Shown here one piece after another: positions 26,109-35,095 of a stretch of 46,845 nt of DNA. The first letter of the stretch is position 1, and each line of letters starts with the position of its first letter. The stretch spans positions 1-46,845 of the forward strand of contig PFVO01000043.1 of NCBI GenBank assembly GCA_002790655.1, read 5' to 3'. This DNA comes from Candidatus Moranbacteria bacterium CG_4_9_14_3_um_filter_44_28 (GTDB lineage: Bacteria > Patescibacteriota > Minisyncoccia > Moranbacterales > UBA11712). The translations under genes were made by a program, and so were the position numbers. The notes beneath the pieces are model-generated. The model saw nothing but the letters and a program-made list of their open reading frames with translations, had not been told where the DNA came from and searched no databases.

Positions 26109-26984
26109 CTACAATTCTCTTCCAATTTCTCTTTTCGTCATCAGTCCTTTCGTCGTCCCGACATATTTCACAACATTGGCGCTGTTGATGATTCCAGCCT
26201 TGAGGGAATTTTCGAGCAAGGCGCCTTTGAGATAAAATCCCAAAAATCCGCTGGCGAAAGCGTCGCCGGCGCCGGTGACGTCAACGGTTTTTACTTTTTT
26301 AATCGGCGAGTAATATATTTTTTTGCCGTTGCTCGCGTATGCGCCTTTTCTGCCATCAGTCAAACAGACGATTTTAGGGCCAAGTTTGTGAAGAAGTTTT
26401 ATTAGAATTTTAACGTTTGTATTCCTTATTTTTTCATTCGCTGTAATTTCAATCGCTTCGTTTTTGTTAAGAAAAATAATTTCCGCGTTTTTCAGTAATT
26501 TTTTCAGATTCTTGTACTCATCCCGAATCATGCTGGTGCTGGGAGCGAGAATTAACTTTGCCTTTTTTTGTTTTATATAAGCTAAAATTTTGCCGGCTTG
26601 CTGATTCCAGTTTCCAGTAAGCGAAGAAACAGAAAGCCATTTTGTTTTTGTGTTTTTCAGATTTATTAAGTTAATTGTCCCCGAAGTTTTCTCGTAGAAA
26701 ATAATCCTTTCGCCGGTTTTCCGGTCAACGATTATGACGGAAACGGCTTTCTTCGCGGGACCAATAGAAGCCGATTTAAGGCCGAATTTTTTTGTCCCGA
26801 TTAATAAATTCGTCGCCACTCCGCCGTCGCTTTCCAGAATATTTTCAGCGCGTATTTTTTCTCCCAATTCAAAACCAAGCCACTCGGGCGCCAGTTTGTC
26901 TTTAGGCGTTTTGAAAATTTTTCCCCGATTGGTGATAAGGATTAAATCCTTCACTACTGAACCAATGGATATTAGATCATACAT
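26109..26984 (-). CDS. PfkB-family carbohydrate kinase
   Basis: C-terminal VDVTGAGDAFASGFLGF signature; N-terminal SIGSVVKDLILI. Confidence 0.88.
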   Translation of the reverse strand: MYDLISIGSVVKDLILITNRGKIFKTPKDKLAPEWLGFELGEKIRAENILESDGGVATNLLIGTKKFGLKSASIGPAKKAVSVIIVDRKTGERIIFYEKTSGTINLINLKNTKTKWLSVSSLTGNWNQQAGKILAYIKQKKAKLILAPSTSMIRDEYKNLKKLLKNAEIIFLNKNEAIEITANEKIRNTNVKILIKLLHKLGPKIVCLTDGRKGAYASNGKKIYYSPIKKVKTVDVTGAGDAFASGFLGFYLKGALLENSLKAGIINSANVVKYVGTTKGLMTKREIGREL

Positions 26985-26988
26985 ATTT

Positions 26989-28611
26989 TTACAGTAAGCT
27001 TTTTAGCTTCATTTCTTTCAGTTTATCAATATTCATCGCATCGCACAATGTCGGTGCGATGTTGCCCAAGATTCCGCCGGATTTCAATCTTTTTCCCCGC
27101 AGTTTATTGACACAGGTTATAAACGGCACCGGATTTTTGGTATGAAAGGTCATTGGCAGCTTGGCTTTTTTATCCCACATACAATCGGCATTGCCGTGGT
27201 CAGCGGTGATAATCAAGCTCCCATTACGTTTGTTTATTTCTTTATACAGCTTTGCGAGGCACTTATCAACCGCTTCAACCGCTTTCACGGCCGCTTTTAT
27301 GTTCCCGGTATGACCGACCATATCGGCATTGGCGTAATTTACGGTTATGAAATCATATTTGCCGGCTTTTATAGATTTCAAAATCTGTTCGGTGATTTTT
27401 TCTGCCGACATTTCCGGTTTTTTGGCATAGCTGTCAATTACAGGAGAAGGAACCATAAGACGATCCTCCCCGGCAATCGGATCGGCGTAGCCGCCGTTCA
27501 AAAAGTACGTTACGTGAGCAAATTTTTCCGTCTCGGCGATATAAAACTGGCGAATGTCGCGAAAGGCAACCGGCAATGTCCCGTTTATCGGATGGCCGTA
27601 ATAGGCGGTATGAACGGGAAGGTCGGGACCAAAGTTGGTCATAGCGACGAAATACAGATTTTTGAGACGCGGCAAGAGCAGTTTTGTCTCATCCGAATCT
27701 TCCTGAACAAAAAGTTTTGAAAACTGGCGGGCCCGATCGGAACGGAGATTATAGAAAATTACGGCGTCGTTATCCTTGATAGATGCAATCGGTTCCCCGT
27801 TTCCCGTTATCACAGAGGGCTTGATGTATTCATCAGTGATTTCGTTTTTATAATTTTCCCGGACAGCATGTTCGGCGTTTTTAAATTTCCTGCCTTTGCC
27901 TTTGACCAGAAGCTCATAGGCAACTTTCAGGCGCTTCCAATTTTTGGCGCGATCCATGGCATAAAACCGGCCAACCAAAGTTGCGATTTTTCCGACTCCA
28001 ATGTCATAAATTCTCTCTTTCCAGTCCCGAATGTGATCAATCGCGCTTTTGGGATAAGAATCTCTTCCGTCGGTGAAAAAGTGAATATAAACATTTTTGA
28101 TTCCGTTTTTTTTGGCGAGAATTAATAGTGCTTCAAGATGATAAGGGCTCATATGAGGGCTGTCTTCGTTTCCCAGAAGTCCCATCAGGTGAAGATCTGA
28201 TTTGTTTTTCCTGACGTGAGAAATTGCTCCCAGAAATGCCGGATTGTGAAAAAAAGCGCCGGAGTTGATACTTTCCGAAATAACGCGCGAGTCCTGTTCG
28301 GCAATCCGGCCGGCGCCGATATTCATATGTCCGGTTTCCGATCCACTGGTTTGATTATTTTCGAGACCGACATCGGAACCGGTCGCTCCCAATTGAGTAA
28401 AGGGATATTTTTTCGAGAGATAGTCAAAGGCTGGCGTTTTGGCAAGCCAAATAGCGTTGGTTTTGTCTTTGAGCCCGATTCCCCAGCCGTCGAGGATGGC
28501 AAGAATTGTTGGTTTACCCCGCACCAAATTCCCGTGATTTCTTGTTTTTGGGATTATTTCGATTTTTTCCATTGTTTTGTGAGATTTGGTGCGGGGTTTA
28601 TTTGAGTTCAT
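26989..28611 (-). CDS. gpmI: 2,3-bisphosphoglycerate-independent phosphoglycerate mutase, with element-encoded N-terminal extension
   Basis: PTILAILDGWGIG; SDVGLENNQTSGSETGHMNIGAGRI; VNYANADMVGHTGN; LIITADHGNAD. Confidence 0.95.
   Translation of the reverse strand: MNSNKPRTKSHKTMEKIEIIPKTRNHGNLVRGKPTILAILDGWGIGLKDKTNAIWLAKTPAFDYLSKKYPFTQLGATGSDVGLENNQTSGSETGHMNIGAGRIAEQDSRVISESINSGAFFHNPAFLGAISHVRKNKSDLHLMGLLGNEDSPHMSPYHLEALLILAKKNGIKNVYIHFFTDGRDSYPKSAIDHIRDWKERIYDIGVGKIATLVGRFYAMDRAKNWKRLKVAYELLVKGKGRKFKNAEHAVRENYKNEITDEYIKPSVITGNGEPIASIKDNDAVIFYNLRSDRARQFSKLFVQEDSDETKLLLPRLKNLYFVAMTNFGPDLPVHTAYYGHPINGTLPVAFRDIRQFYIAETEKFAHVTYFLNGGYADPIAGEDRLMVPSPVIDSYAKKPEMSAEKITEQILKSIKAGKYDFITVNYANADMVGHTGNIKAAVKAVEAVDKCLAKLYKEINKRNGSLIITADHGNADCMWDKKAKLPMTFHTKNPVPFITCVNKLRGKRLKSGGILGNIAPTLCDAMNIDKLKEMKLKSLL
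28517..28596. repeat. 80-bp palindromic element (PE1 family) at the eno/gpmI junction, translated as GpmI N-terminus
   Basis: CCCCGCACCAAAT ... ATTTGGTGCGGGG perfect 13-bp TIR; coding strand encodes PRTKSHKTMEKIEIIPKTRNHGNLVRGK. Confidence 0.92.
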
Positions 28612-29851
28612 TTTCTATTTCCAGCAAACGATTGTACTTTGCCGTTCGCTCTCCCCGGCAGGGGGCGCCGAATTTGACGAACTCGGCTCCAGCGGCGACG
28701 GCGAGATCAGCGATGAAATTATCTTCTGTTTCTCCGCTTCGATGAGAAACAACAATTTTAATTTTATTTTTCTGGCACTTTTTTATAAATTCAATCGTTT
28801 CCGTGAGGGTTCCAATTTGGTTCGGTTTCGCAATCGCGGCGTTCACGGCCGAAAAAGACAAAGCTTTTTTAAGACGATTCACATTTGTTACCAGCAGATC
28901 ATCGCCGATCACAAGAGTATTGTTGCCCATTTTTTTGTTCAGCTTTTTCCAGCTGGGAAAATCGTCTTCCATCAGCCCGTCCTCAATTGAAAACAATTTA
29001 TATTTCTTTTTCCATTCCTGATAAAGGGCAATTAATCTTTCAGCTTCCAAGGAAGTATTTTCCGGCTTCAGAGTATAACTTTGCTGATCGGGATCATAAA
29101 AATTCGAAGCGGCGGCATCAATCCCTATGGAAACAGTTCCGCTGAAATTATAGCCGGTTTCCTCAATCGCTTTTTCTAAATATTCAAAAGCAGCAGTATT
29201 ATCTTCTAATTTTGGCGCGAATCCTCCCTCGTCGCCTACTCCAATTGGATAGCCGGCGTTGGCAAGTAATCCCTTGAGCTTATGAAATATCTCACTGGCT
29301 GCTTGCAGTTTTTCCGAAAAATTTTTGAACTCGCGGGGAATAATCTGAAATTCCTGAATGGAAAGCCCGGAGTCGGAATGAACGCCGCCGTTCAAGACAT
29401 TGAAAAATGCCGTTGGAATCTGACGCGGCTTTTTAAATTTAAAAGTCTTGGCAATGTATTCATATAATTCCAAATTTTCTGATTTGGCGGCGGCTCTTGC
29501 GCAAGCCAAAGAGACAGCCAACATCGCATTGGCGCCGAGACTAGATTTGTTTTCTGTCCCGTCAAGTTTAATAAGAGTTTCGTCAATTTTAATTTGATCA
29601 GAAACATTAAGACCGACAAGAATTTTGCTGATTTTTTTATTGATATTTTTGCAGGCTTCCAGCACTCCCGTTCCGTTGTAGCGCGTGTCTTTGTCGCGCA
29701 GTTCCAGAGCCTCATACGAACCTGTCGAGGCGCCGGAGGGCACCGACGCTGACCCGGAAATGCCGTCATCAAGAGTCACGGTCGCTTTTACAGTTGGATT
29801 TCCGCGGGAATCAAGAATTTCAAGGGCGGTAATTTTCGTTATTTTTGGCAT
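28598..29851 (-). CDS. eno: Enolase
   Basis: ALEILDSRGNPTV; SGASTGSYEALELRD; SHRSGETEDNFIADLAV. Confidence 0.97.
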   Translation of the reverse strand: MPKITKITALEILDSRGNPTVKATVTLDDGISGSASVPSGASTGSYEALELRDKDTRYNGTGVLEACKNINKKISKILVGLNVSDQIKIDETLIKLDGTENKSSLGANAMLAVSLACARAAAKSENLELYEYIAKTFKFKKPRQIPTAFFNVLNGGVHSDSGLSIQEFQIIPREFKNFSEKLQAASEIFHKLKGLLANAGYPIGVGDEGGFAPKLEDNTAAFEYLEKAIEETGYNFSGTVSIGIDAAASNFYDPDQQSYTLKPENTSLEAERLIALYQEWKKKYKLFSIEDGLMEDDFPSWKKLNKKMGNNTLVIGDDLLVTNVNRLKKALSFSAVNAAIAKPNQIGTLTETIEFIKKCQKNKIKIVVSHRSGETEDNFIADLAVAAGAEFVKFGAPCRGERTAKYNRLLEIENELK

Positions 29852-29883
29852 AAATTTATTTTTTTTAATTTTTGACGCTAGAT

Positions 29884-29911
29884 TGTCATTCCCGCTTACG
29901 CGGGGATGACA
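29884..29911. repeat. Short REP-like hairpin between eno and pgk
   Basis: TGTCATTCCCGC-TTAC-GCGGGGATGACA. Confidence 0.65.
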
Positions 29912-29920
29912 AAATGAAGC

Positions 29921-30979
29921 TTACTGACTATTCTCCAGCGCTTGGATCCCCGGCAGTTTTTTTCCGGCGAGAAACTCAAGCATTGCTCCCCCGCCAGAGG
30001 AGATAAAGTTGAATTTGTCCGCGCTGTTTTGAAAATCAATATATTCCAGCGTTTCTCCGCCCCCGGCGATTTTGTAGGCGTCGGCTCCGCAAATTGCTTT
30101 GAATATTGCGTCCGTCCCTCTTCGATAGGTCTCTTCTTCAAATTTTCCCATTGGACCATTCCAGACGATAAACGAAGCGGCGGAAATCGCCCGGCCGTAT
30201 TTCTCCATCGTCTTGGAACCGATATCGAAGTTTCCAGCGGAAAAATCTTCCGGCAAAACAACATTTTGCGGGAACTTCGTATTTTGTTCTTTGGCTTCAA
30301 CAGCCACTTTCCCGCCGATGAGAACCACATCGTAAGTCTTGGCCAGATTTTCAATGACCGGAAGCTTGGTTTCGATTTTTGCTCCGCCGATTATGGCAAG
30401 AGACGGCCTTTTGGACGGCTTGAGAGCCTGCGTTAGCTCCTTGATTTCTTTTTCCATCAGCAATCCCGCACAGGAGGGTTTCCAGCGGGGAATTTGAGCA
30501 ATGGATGCGTGAGCCCGGTGAGAGACGCTGAAAGCGTCGTTCACAAACACCCCGAAATGGTGACAAAGGTTAACAGCAAATTGTTCGTCGTTTTTTTCTT
30601 CTTCCGGATAAAAGCGGATATTTTCCGCGAGGGCCGCTTCCCCATTGCCCAGATTTCGAATCGTTTTATCGCCCTCTTCGTCAATAATATCATCAATAAA
30701 TTTTATTTCTTTCTTGAGCAATTTTCCCAGTCTATCGGCAACGGGTTTCAGTGAAAATTCAGGCGCGGCCTTTCCATCCGGCCGGCCCAAGTGAGAAATA
30801 ATAACAATTTTTGATTTCGGCTGTTTGAGAATATATTCGATCGTTGGCAGAGTGAGACGAATTCGCGAATCATCTTTAACAGCGCCGCCTTCAAGCGGAA
30901 TATTATAATCAACTCTGACTAACACACGTTTATTTTTAAAATCCAAATCAGCTAAATTTTTCATAAAATGACTCCTCAC
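29921..30979 (-). CDS. pgk: Phosphoglycerate kinase, unusually compact (352 aa)
   Basis: KRVLVRVDYNIPLEGGAVKDDSRIR; SHLGRPDG; NDAFSVSHRAHAS; VWNGPMGKFE; GGGETLEYI; SSGGGAMLEFLAGKKLPGI. Confidence 0.95.
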   Translation of the reverse strand: MRSHFMKNLADLDFKNKRVLVRVDYNIPLEGGAVKDDSRIRLTLPTIEYILKQPKSKIVIISHLGRPDGKAAPEFSLKPVADRLGKLLKKEIKFIDDIIDEEGDKTIRNLGNGEAALAENIRFYPEEEKNDEQFAVNLCHHFGVFVNDAFSVSHRAHASIAQIPRWKPSCAGLLMEKEIKELTQALKPSKRPSLAIIGGAKIETKLPVIENLAKTYDVVLIGGKVAVEAKEQNTKFPQNVVLPEDFSAGNFDIGSKTMEKYGRAISAASFIVWNGPMGKFEEETYRRGTDAIFKAICGADAYKIAGGGETLEYIDFQNSADKFNFISSGGGAMLEFLAGKKLPGIQALENSQ

Positions 30980-31035
30980 CCTTCGGGTGACACCAAAATT
31001 TTTAATTTTTAACTTTAAATTTTTAATTTAAACTA

Positions 31036-32130
31036 TCATCCCATGCCCAATATCCCGATAATAAGCCCCATTCCGGCGGCCACGCCAGTCAGGATCCAAG
31101 CGCGCATTGTCACTTTCGTTTCCGGCCACCCGACGGCTTCAAAATGGTGGTGAATCGGGGTGGAGAGAAATATTTTGCGTCCGAATAGTTTTTTTGAAGT
31201 CAGCTGGATTATGACCGAACCGGATTCAATTACATAAACGAGACAGATTATGGGAAGAACTAAAACAGAGTTAGTAAGCATGGCAATCACGGCCAGTGTC
31301 GCGCCGAGCGAAACCGCTCCGGTATCCCCCATAAAGAACCGGGCCGGATAAATATTGAACCATAAAAACGCCAGAAGCGCGCCGCAAACCGCAGCGCAAA
31401 AAGCGGCAAGGTCAATCTTGCTCTGGGCAAAAGCAATCACGCCGAAGGCGGCATAAGCAATCAGAAGAATTCCGCCATTTAGGCCGTCTAAGCCGTCCGT
31501 TATGTTGGAAGAAAAAGCGGTTGCCAAAACCACAAAAGTAAAAAAGGGAATATACCACCAGCCGATATCGAAATTTCCTATTCCCGGAACATGAATTGAG
31601 TCATACTCGAGTTTATAGTGGAACCAAAGGGCGCCGAGAACGGCAATGATAACCAGCCAGCCGAAGCGGTATAAAAAACGGATGCCCCCGCCCTTATTCG
31701 ATCCCCAGCCGCGAACGCTGAAGATATCGTCAAAGGCTCCCAAGATTGCCGCCGAAATAAGGGCGAAAAAAGGAAGCCAGGTTTGCGAACGGCTCAAAAA
31801 ATCAAGGCGGGTTATCAGTTTGGCGCTGAAAAAGGGTGTCAGGTAATGCATAAAAACCGCTAGAAACAAAACCGTAACCCAAATCAGAGCGCCGCCCATC
31901 GAAGGAGTGCCGCTTTTATCTTTGTGAAGCTCGTGATAGATTGGGGCTTTTTTTCCGTCAACGGAAGTTTTTTTGATTTTCACGCCGATTTTGTATTTAT
32001 ACAAAAAATGCGTGAGAATTGGTGTCCAAACCATCGCAGTGACAAACGCCAAAATCCCCAAAATCCAGATTTTGAGCACGGCCATCGCGGCGGGAATGGT
32101 TGTAATATCGGCAAATTTAAACATACTCAC
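31036..32130 (-). CDS. mraY: Phospho-N-acetylmuramoyl-pentapeptide-transferase
   Basis: KSGTPSMGGALI; NITDGLDGLNGG; FMGDTGAVSLGATLA; TPIHHHFEAVGWPETKVTMR. Confidence 0.95.
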   Translation of the reverse strand: MSMFKFADITTIPAAMAVLKIWILGILAFVTAMVWTPILTHFLYKYKIGVKIKKTSVDGKKAPIYHELHKDKSGTPSMGGALIWVTVLFLAVFMHYLTPFFSAKLITRLDFLSRSQTWLPFFALISAAILGAFDDIFSVRGWGSNKGGGIRFLYRFGWLVIIAVLGALWFHYKLEYDSIHVPGIGNFDIGWWYIPFFTFVVLATAFSSNITDGLDGLNGGILLIAYAAFGVIAFAQSKIDLAAFCAAVCGALLAFLWFNIYPARFFMGDTGAVSLGATLAVIAMLTNSVLVLPIICLVYVIESGSVIIQLTSKKLFGRKIFLSTPIHHHFEAVGWPETKVTMRAWILTGVAAGMGLIIGILGMG

Positions 32131-32209
32131 GAATTACGAACTAATTACAGCGAATAGGAGCGGATATTCGTTCTTATTCGTTTTTAATTCGTTCTTTTAT
32201 TCGCGAGTT

Positions 32210-33238
32210 TTACTTCCACTCGTAATTCTCGAAAGTCCAGTTGATTAGTTTGGCCATATCCTCCCAGCGGTTGTTGTCGTTTAGAATCACAGCCACAATT
32301 TTGTGTTTTCCGGTAGCTGGATCGGCGGCGGCCAGAAGAAGCGATTTCCCGGCGTTATAGGTGAATCCGGTTTTTCCGCCAAGGCAATTCGGGATTTGCC
32401 CGATCAGCAGATCCGTATTCTTGAGCCGATGCGAATATTTTCCGTCGCAAGAGCCGATTTCAATTTCCGACATTTTCATAATACTCCAAATTAGGTCATA
32501 CTTCATTGAATAGGCTGTCACTCTGGCAATATCGTAGGCCGAAGAATAGCAATCGTCCTCGTCCAGCCCCGAGGGATTGCAAAATTTTGAGTCGCCCAAA
32601 TTCAATTCCTCCGCCTTTTCATTCATAAGGCGGGCAAATTCCTTTTGCGAGCCGGCAATGTGATTTCCAAGAGCGATAGCCGCGTCGTTGGCGCTGTTAA
32701 GAAGCATTGCCATCAGCAAGTCTTTGACGGTTACTTTTTCGCCTTCGTGCAGGCGCTCGTCAACACAGTAACCGCTTCTGGGACAGCCGACTTTCGTTCC
32801 CTCGGCCAAAATTGCCTCTTCGCTTATTGTAACCTGTTCATCCAAATTTTTCACTCTCTCCATGACAATTATCGCGGTCATTATTTTGGTAAGCGAAGCG
32901 ATAGGCGTGCGATTGCGGCCGTTGTCATAGTGAAGAATCGTACCCGAGTCAACGTCAAGAACAACCGAGGAGTCGGCGAATACTTTTGTATTGTAATAAT
33001 TTTTCCCGCGCTGGGGAATATAGCCGGAACCCCCGAATCCTTCATTTTGTTTTTTTTCTCCTGTGAGGCTTCCTTTGAAGCTTTTTTCAGGAGCGGAATT
33101 CCCGCTGTTTTTCGCGTCAGAGACTCCCTCGATTTTGTTTTGATCAGGCGCCGCGCTTTTCGGCGCGTTGAGAAAACCAATAAAATAATATTGGAAAGGA
33201 AGGAGGAGAAATATCAGAATTGTAACAAAAATATTCAT
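32210..33238 (-). CDS. D-alanyl-D-alanine carboxypeptidase (S11 family)
   Basis: IASLTKIMTAIIVME (SxxK), LLNSANDAA (SxN), KTGFTYNAG (KTG). Confidence 0.93.
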   Translation of the reverse strand: MNIFVTILIFLLLPFQYYFIGFLNAPKSAAPDQNKIEGVSDAKNSGNSAPEKSFKGSLTGEKKQNEGFGGSGYIPQRGKNYYNTKVFADSSVVLDVDSGTILHYDNGRNRTPIASLTKIMTAIIVMERVKNLDEQVTISEEAILAEGTKVGCPRSGYCVDERLHEGEKVTVKDLLMAMLLNSANDAAIALGNHIAGSQKEFARLMNEKAEELNLGDSKFCNPSGLDEDDCYSSAYDIARVTAYSMKYDLIWSIMKMSEIEIGSCDGKYSHRLKNTDLLIGQIPNCLGGKTGFTYNAGKSLLLAAADPATGKHKIVAVILNDNNRWEDMAKLINWTFENYEWK

Positions 33239-33789
33239 AGCTTTGCAGAATCATCTAATAGTTCTTCAACTTTTTCATTTTGAGACAAAGTCTTCCAGTC
33301 GGGCAGTTCACCGGCGCTTTGAATTCCGAGTGTCTTTAAGAAATCAAAAGAAATTTCATAGAGATATCCGCGAATGTCAACTGTTTCTTTGCGTTCCACG
33401 AGCCCGCGCATAAGAAGGCTCCGCAGAACAAAACTGGAATTGACTCCTCGGATCGCCTCGACCTGCGCTCTTGTAACCGGGCCTCTGTAGGCGACAATGG
33501 AAAGCGTTTCCAGAGCCAATTTTGAAAGTTCAGAGCTTATCTCGCCGGACACAAGCCGGTTCACGTAATCGGCATTTTCCGGATCAGTTCCCAATTGAAC
33601 AGAATCAGCTTTTTTTATTATTTTTAAGCCTCTTTTTTGCTCACTGCAGTCTTTCTCCATCGCCCGAAGTGATTCTTCTATTTCATTCTTTCCTGTATTG
33701 CAAATCTTGGCAAGGCGGGAAATTTTTATCGGCTCTCCGGAAATAAAAAGAAGACTTTCGAGAACAGATTTTAGTTTTGTTGCGTCCAT
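33235..33789 (-). CDS. scpB: Segregation and condensation protein B
   Basis: LESLLFISGEPIKISRLAKI; LETLSIVAYRGPVTRAQVEAIRGVNSS. Confidence 0.94.
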   Translation of the reverse strand: MDATKLKSVLESLLFISGEPIKISRLAKICNTGKNEIEESLRAMEKDCSEQKRGLKIIKKADSVQLGTDPENADYVNRLVSGEISSELSKLALETLSIVAYRGPVTRAQVEAIRGVNSSFVLRSLLMRGLVERKETVDIRGYLYEISFDFLKTLGIQSAGELPDWKTLSQNEKVEELLDDSAKL

Positions 33790-33792
33790 AAT

Positions 33793-34515
33793 TCAGAATT
33801 TCTTTATTTTTATCTCCTCAAATAGCTTGTTTTGCTCCACCGAGACAATTCTCTGCTTCACGAGTTCCAGGAGTGCCAAAAAACTCACGATTACCTCCAC
33901 TCTGTCCCCGGCTGAATTTTTCAGCTGGGAAAAACCGACCTCAACTCTTTCTTGAAGGGTTTTTTGAAGTTCGTTGATTTTTTCTTCCAGGGTTATTATA
34001 TCACGAACTGTTTCCTTGGGAAGCTTCTCCGGCAGAACAATCTGATCAATGATTTTTCGAAATGTTTTCTTGAGGTCAAAGGCGCTGACGTTTTTCGGAG
34101 GAGAGAAAACTGCCGAAACTCCCAAGAGATAATCACGGGAAAACAACCGGTTCCTGTTTTTCAAAAGAAAACTGATTTTGTCTGCCGCCTCCTTGAATTG
34201 CTTGTATAGTTTCAATTGCTCTTCAAGGTCTTTGATTTCTTTTTCTTCTTCGGGCGCAACTTCAAGAGTCGGCAATATGCTCCGCGACTTGATAAGAATG
34301 ATTTTGGAAGCGATGTTCACGAACTCGGCCAGGTTTTCAAGGCTGATATTTTCCTCGCTTCTCATAAACTCCAGATAATCATTAGCCACTTTCGCGATTG
34401 ACATTTCGGCAATATCAAGACGACGCTCCTCGATAAGTTCGAGGAGCAAATCAAGCGGACCTTCGAATTTTTCAAGCTTTACATTGAAAATCATGGAGCA
34501 TGAAACATGGAACAC
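33793..34515 (-). CDS. scpA: Segregation and condensation protein A
   Basis: FNVKLEKFEGPLDLLLELIEERRLDIAEMSIAKVANDYLEF; C-terminal winged helix FLALLELVKQRIVSVEQ. Confidence 0.94.
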   Translation of the reverse strand: MFHVSCSMIFNVKLEKFEGPLDLLLELIEERRLDIAEMSIAKVANDYLEFMRSEENISLENLAEFVNIASKIILIKSRSILPTLEVAPEEEKEIKDLEEQLKLYKQFKEAADKISFLLKNRNRLFSRDYLLGVSAVFSPPKNVSAFDLKKTFRKIIDQIVLPEKLPKETVRDIITLEEKINELQKTLQERVEVGFSQLKNSAGDRVEVIVSFLALLELVKQRIVSVEQNKLFEEIKIKKF

Positions 34516-34542
34516 ATAACAAAATTTGTTCCATGTTATGTG

Positions 34543-35058
34543 CTATGTGTTATGTGAAGAAAAACTTCCCTTCACTGGTTCCTCGTTTTTGAGATACTGC
34601 TTTGCCGCAATTTTGATCGAATATTCATATTCTCCCGATCCGACATATAAATTCTTCTGCTTGGCAAGCGCGTTGTCAATGAAAATATCAAGCTTCAGAA
34701 ATTCCCGAAAGGCGGGGGTGGCTCCCACTTTTCCGGAAATATTTTTTTTCATCCAGACCTCTTTGGCGAGATCAAGGGATTTTGCTGGTGCCAATTTTTT
34801 CTTTTTCCGGTCGGCGTTAATGGTTTTTTGCAGTTTCTTCTTGTCCAGCCGTTTGTTGGCCGGGACAAGCGCCAATAGATAATCTCTGTCTGCCTTAACA
34901 ACCAGCGCCTTCACAATTTCTTCCGGCTTCATCTTTTTCTCTTGTTTCTGCGTTGTCCGCGCTGTGTCATATGCTGTATAAGTGGTTTTATGCTCGATTA
35001 TCTCGAATTTGTATTTTTTCTTTTTGAGATAATCGAGGATTTTTTTGGAGATGGGCAT
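34543..35058 (-). CDS. YbaK/EbsC-domain protein (aminoacyl-tRNA deacylase-like)
   Basis: MPISKKILDYLKKKKYKFEIIEHKTTYTAYDTART...KALVVKADRDYLLALVPANKRLD...GKVGATPAFRE. Confidence 0.75.
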   Translation of the reverse strand: MPISKKILDYLKKKKYKFEIIEHKTTYTAYDTARTTQKQEKKMKPEEIVKALVVKADRDYLLALVPANKRLDKKKLQKTINADRKKKKLAPAKSLDLAKEVWMKKNISGKVGATPAFREFLKLDIFIDNALAKQKNLYVGSGEYEYSIKIAAKQYLKNEEPVKGSFSSHNT

Positions 35059-35095
35059 AATATTAAGTTAAAAATTAAAAGTGCAAAGTAAAAAG

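Noticed and set aside
26521-26540. ATCCCGAATCATG in the PfkB gene resembling an element end
   Set aside because: Does not fit the CCC[G/T]CACCA core and has no inverted partner; encodes ordinary kinase sequence.
27142-27720. 192-aa plus-strand ORF
   Set aside because: Fully antisense to gpmI catalytic motifs; no independent support.
32645-33283. 212-aa plus-strand ORF
   Set aside because: Antisense to the D,D-carboxypeptidase gene; composition looks like a shadow ORF.
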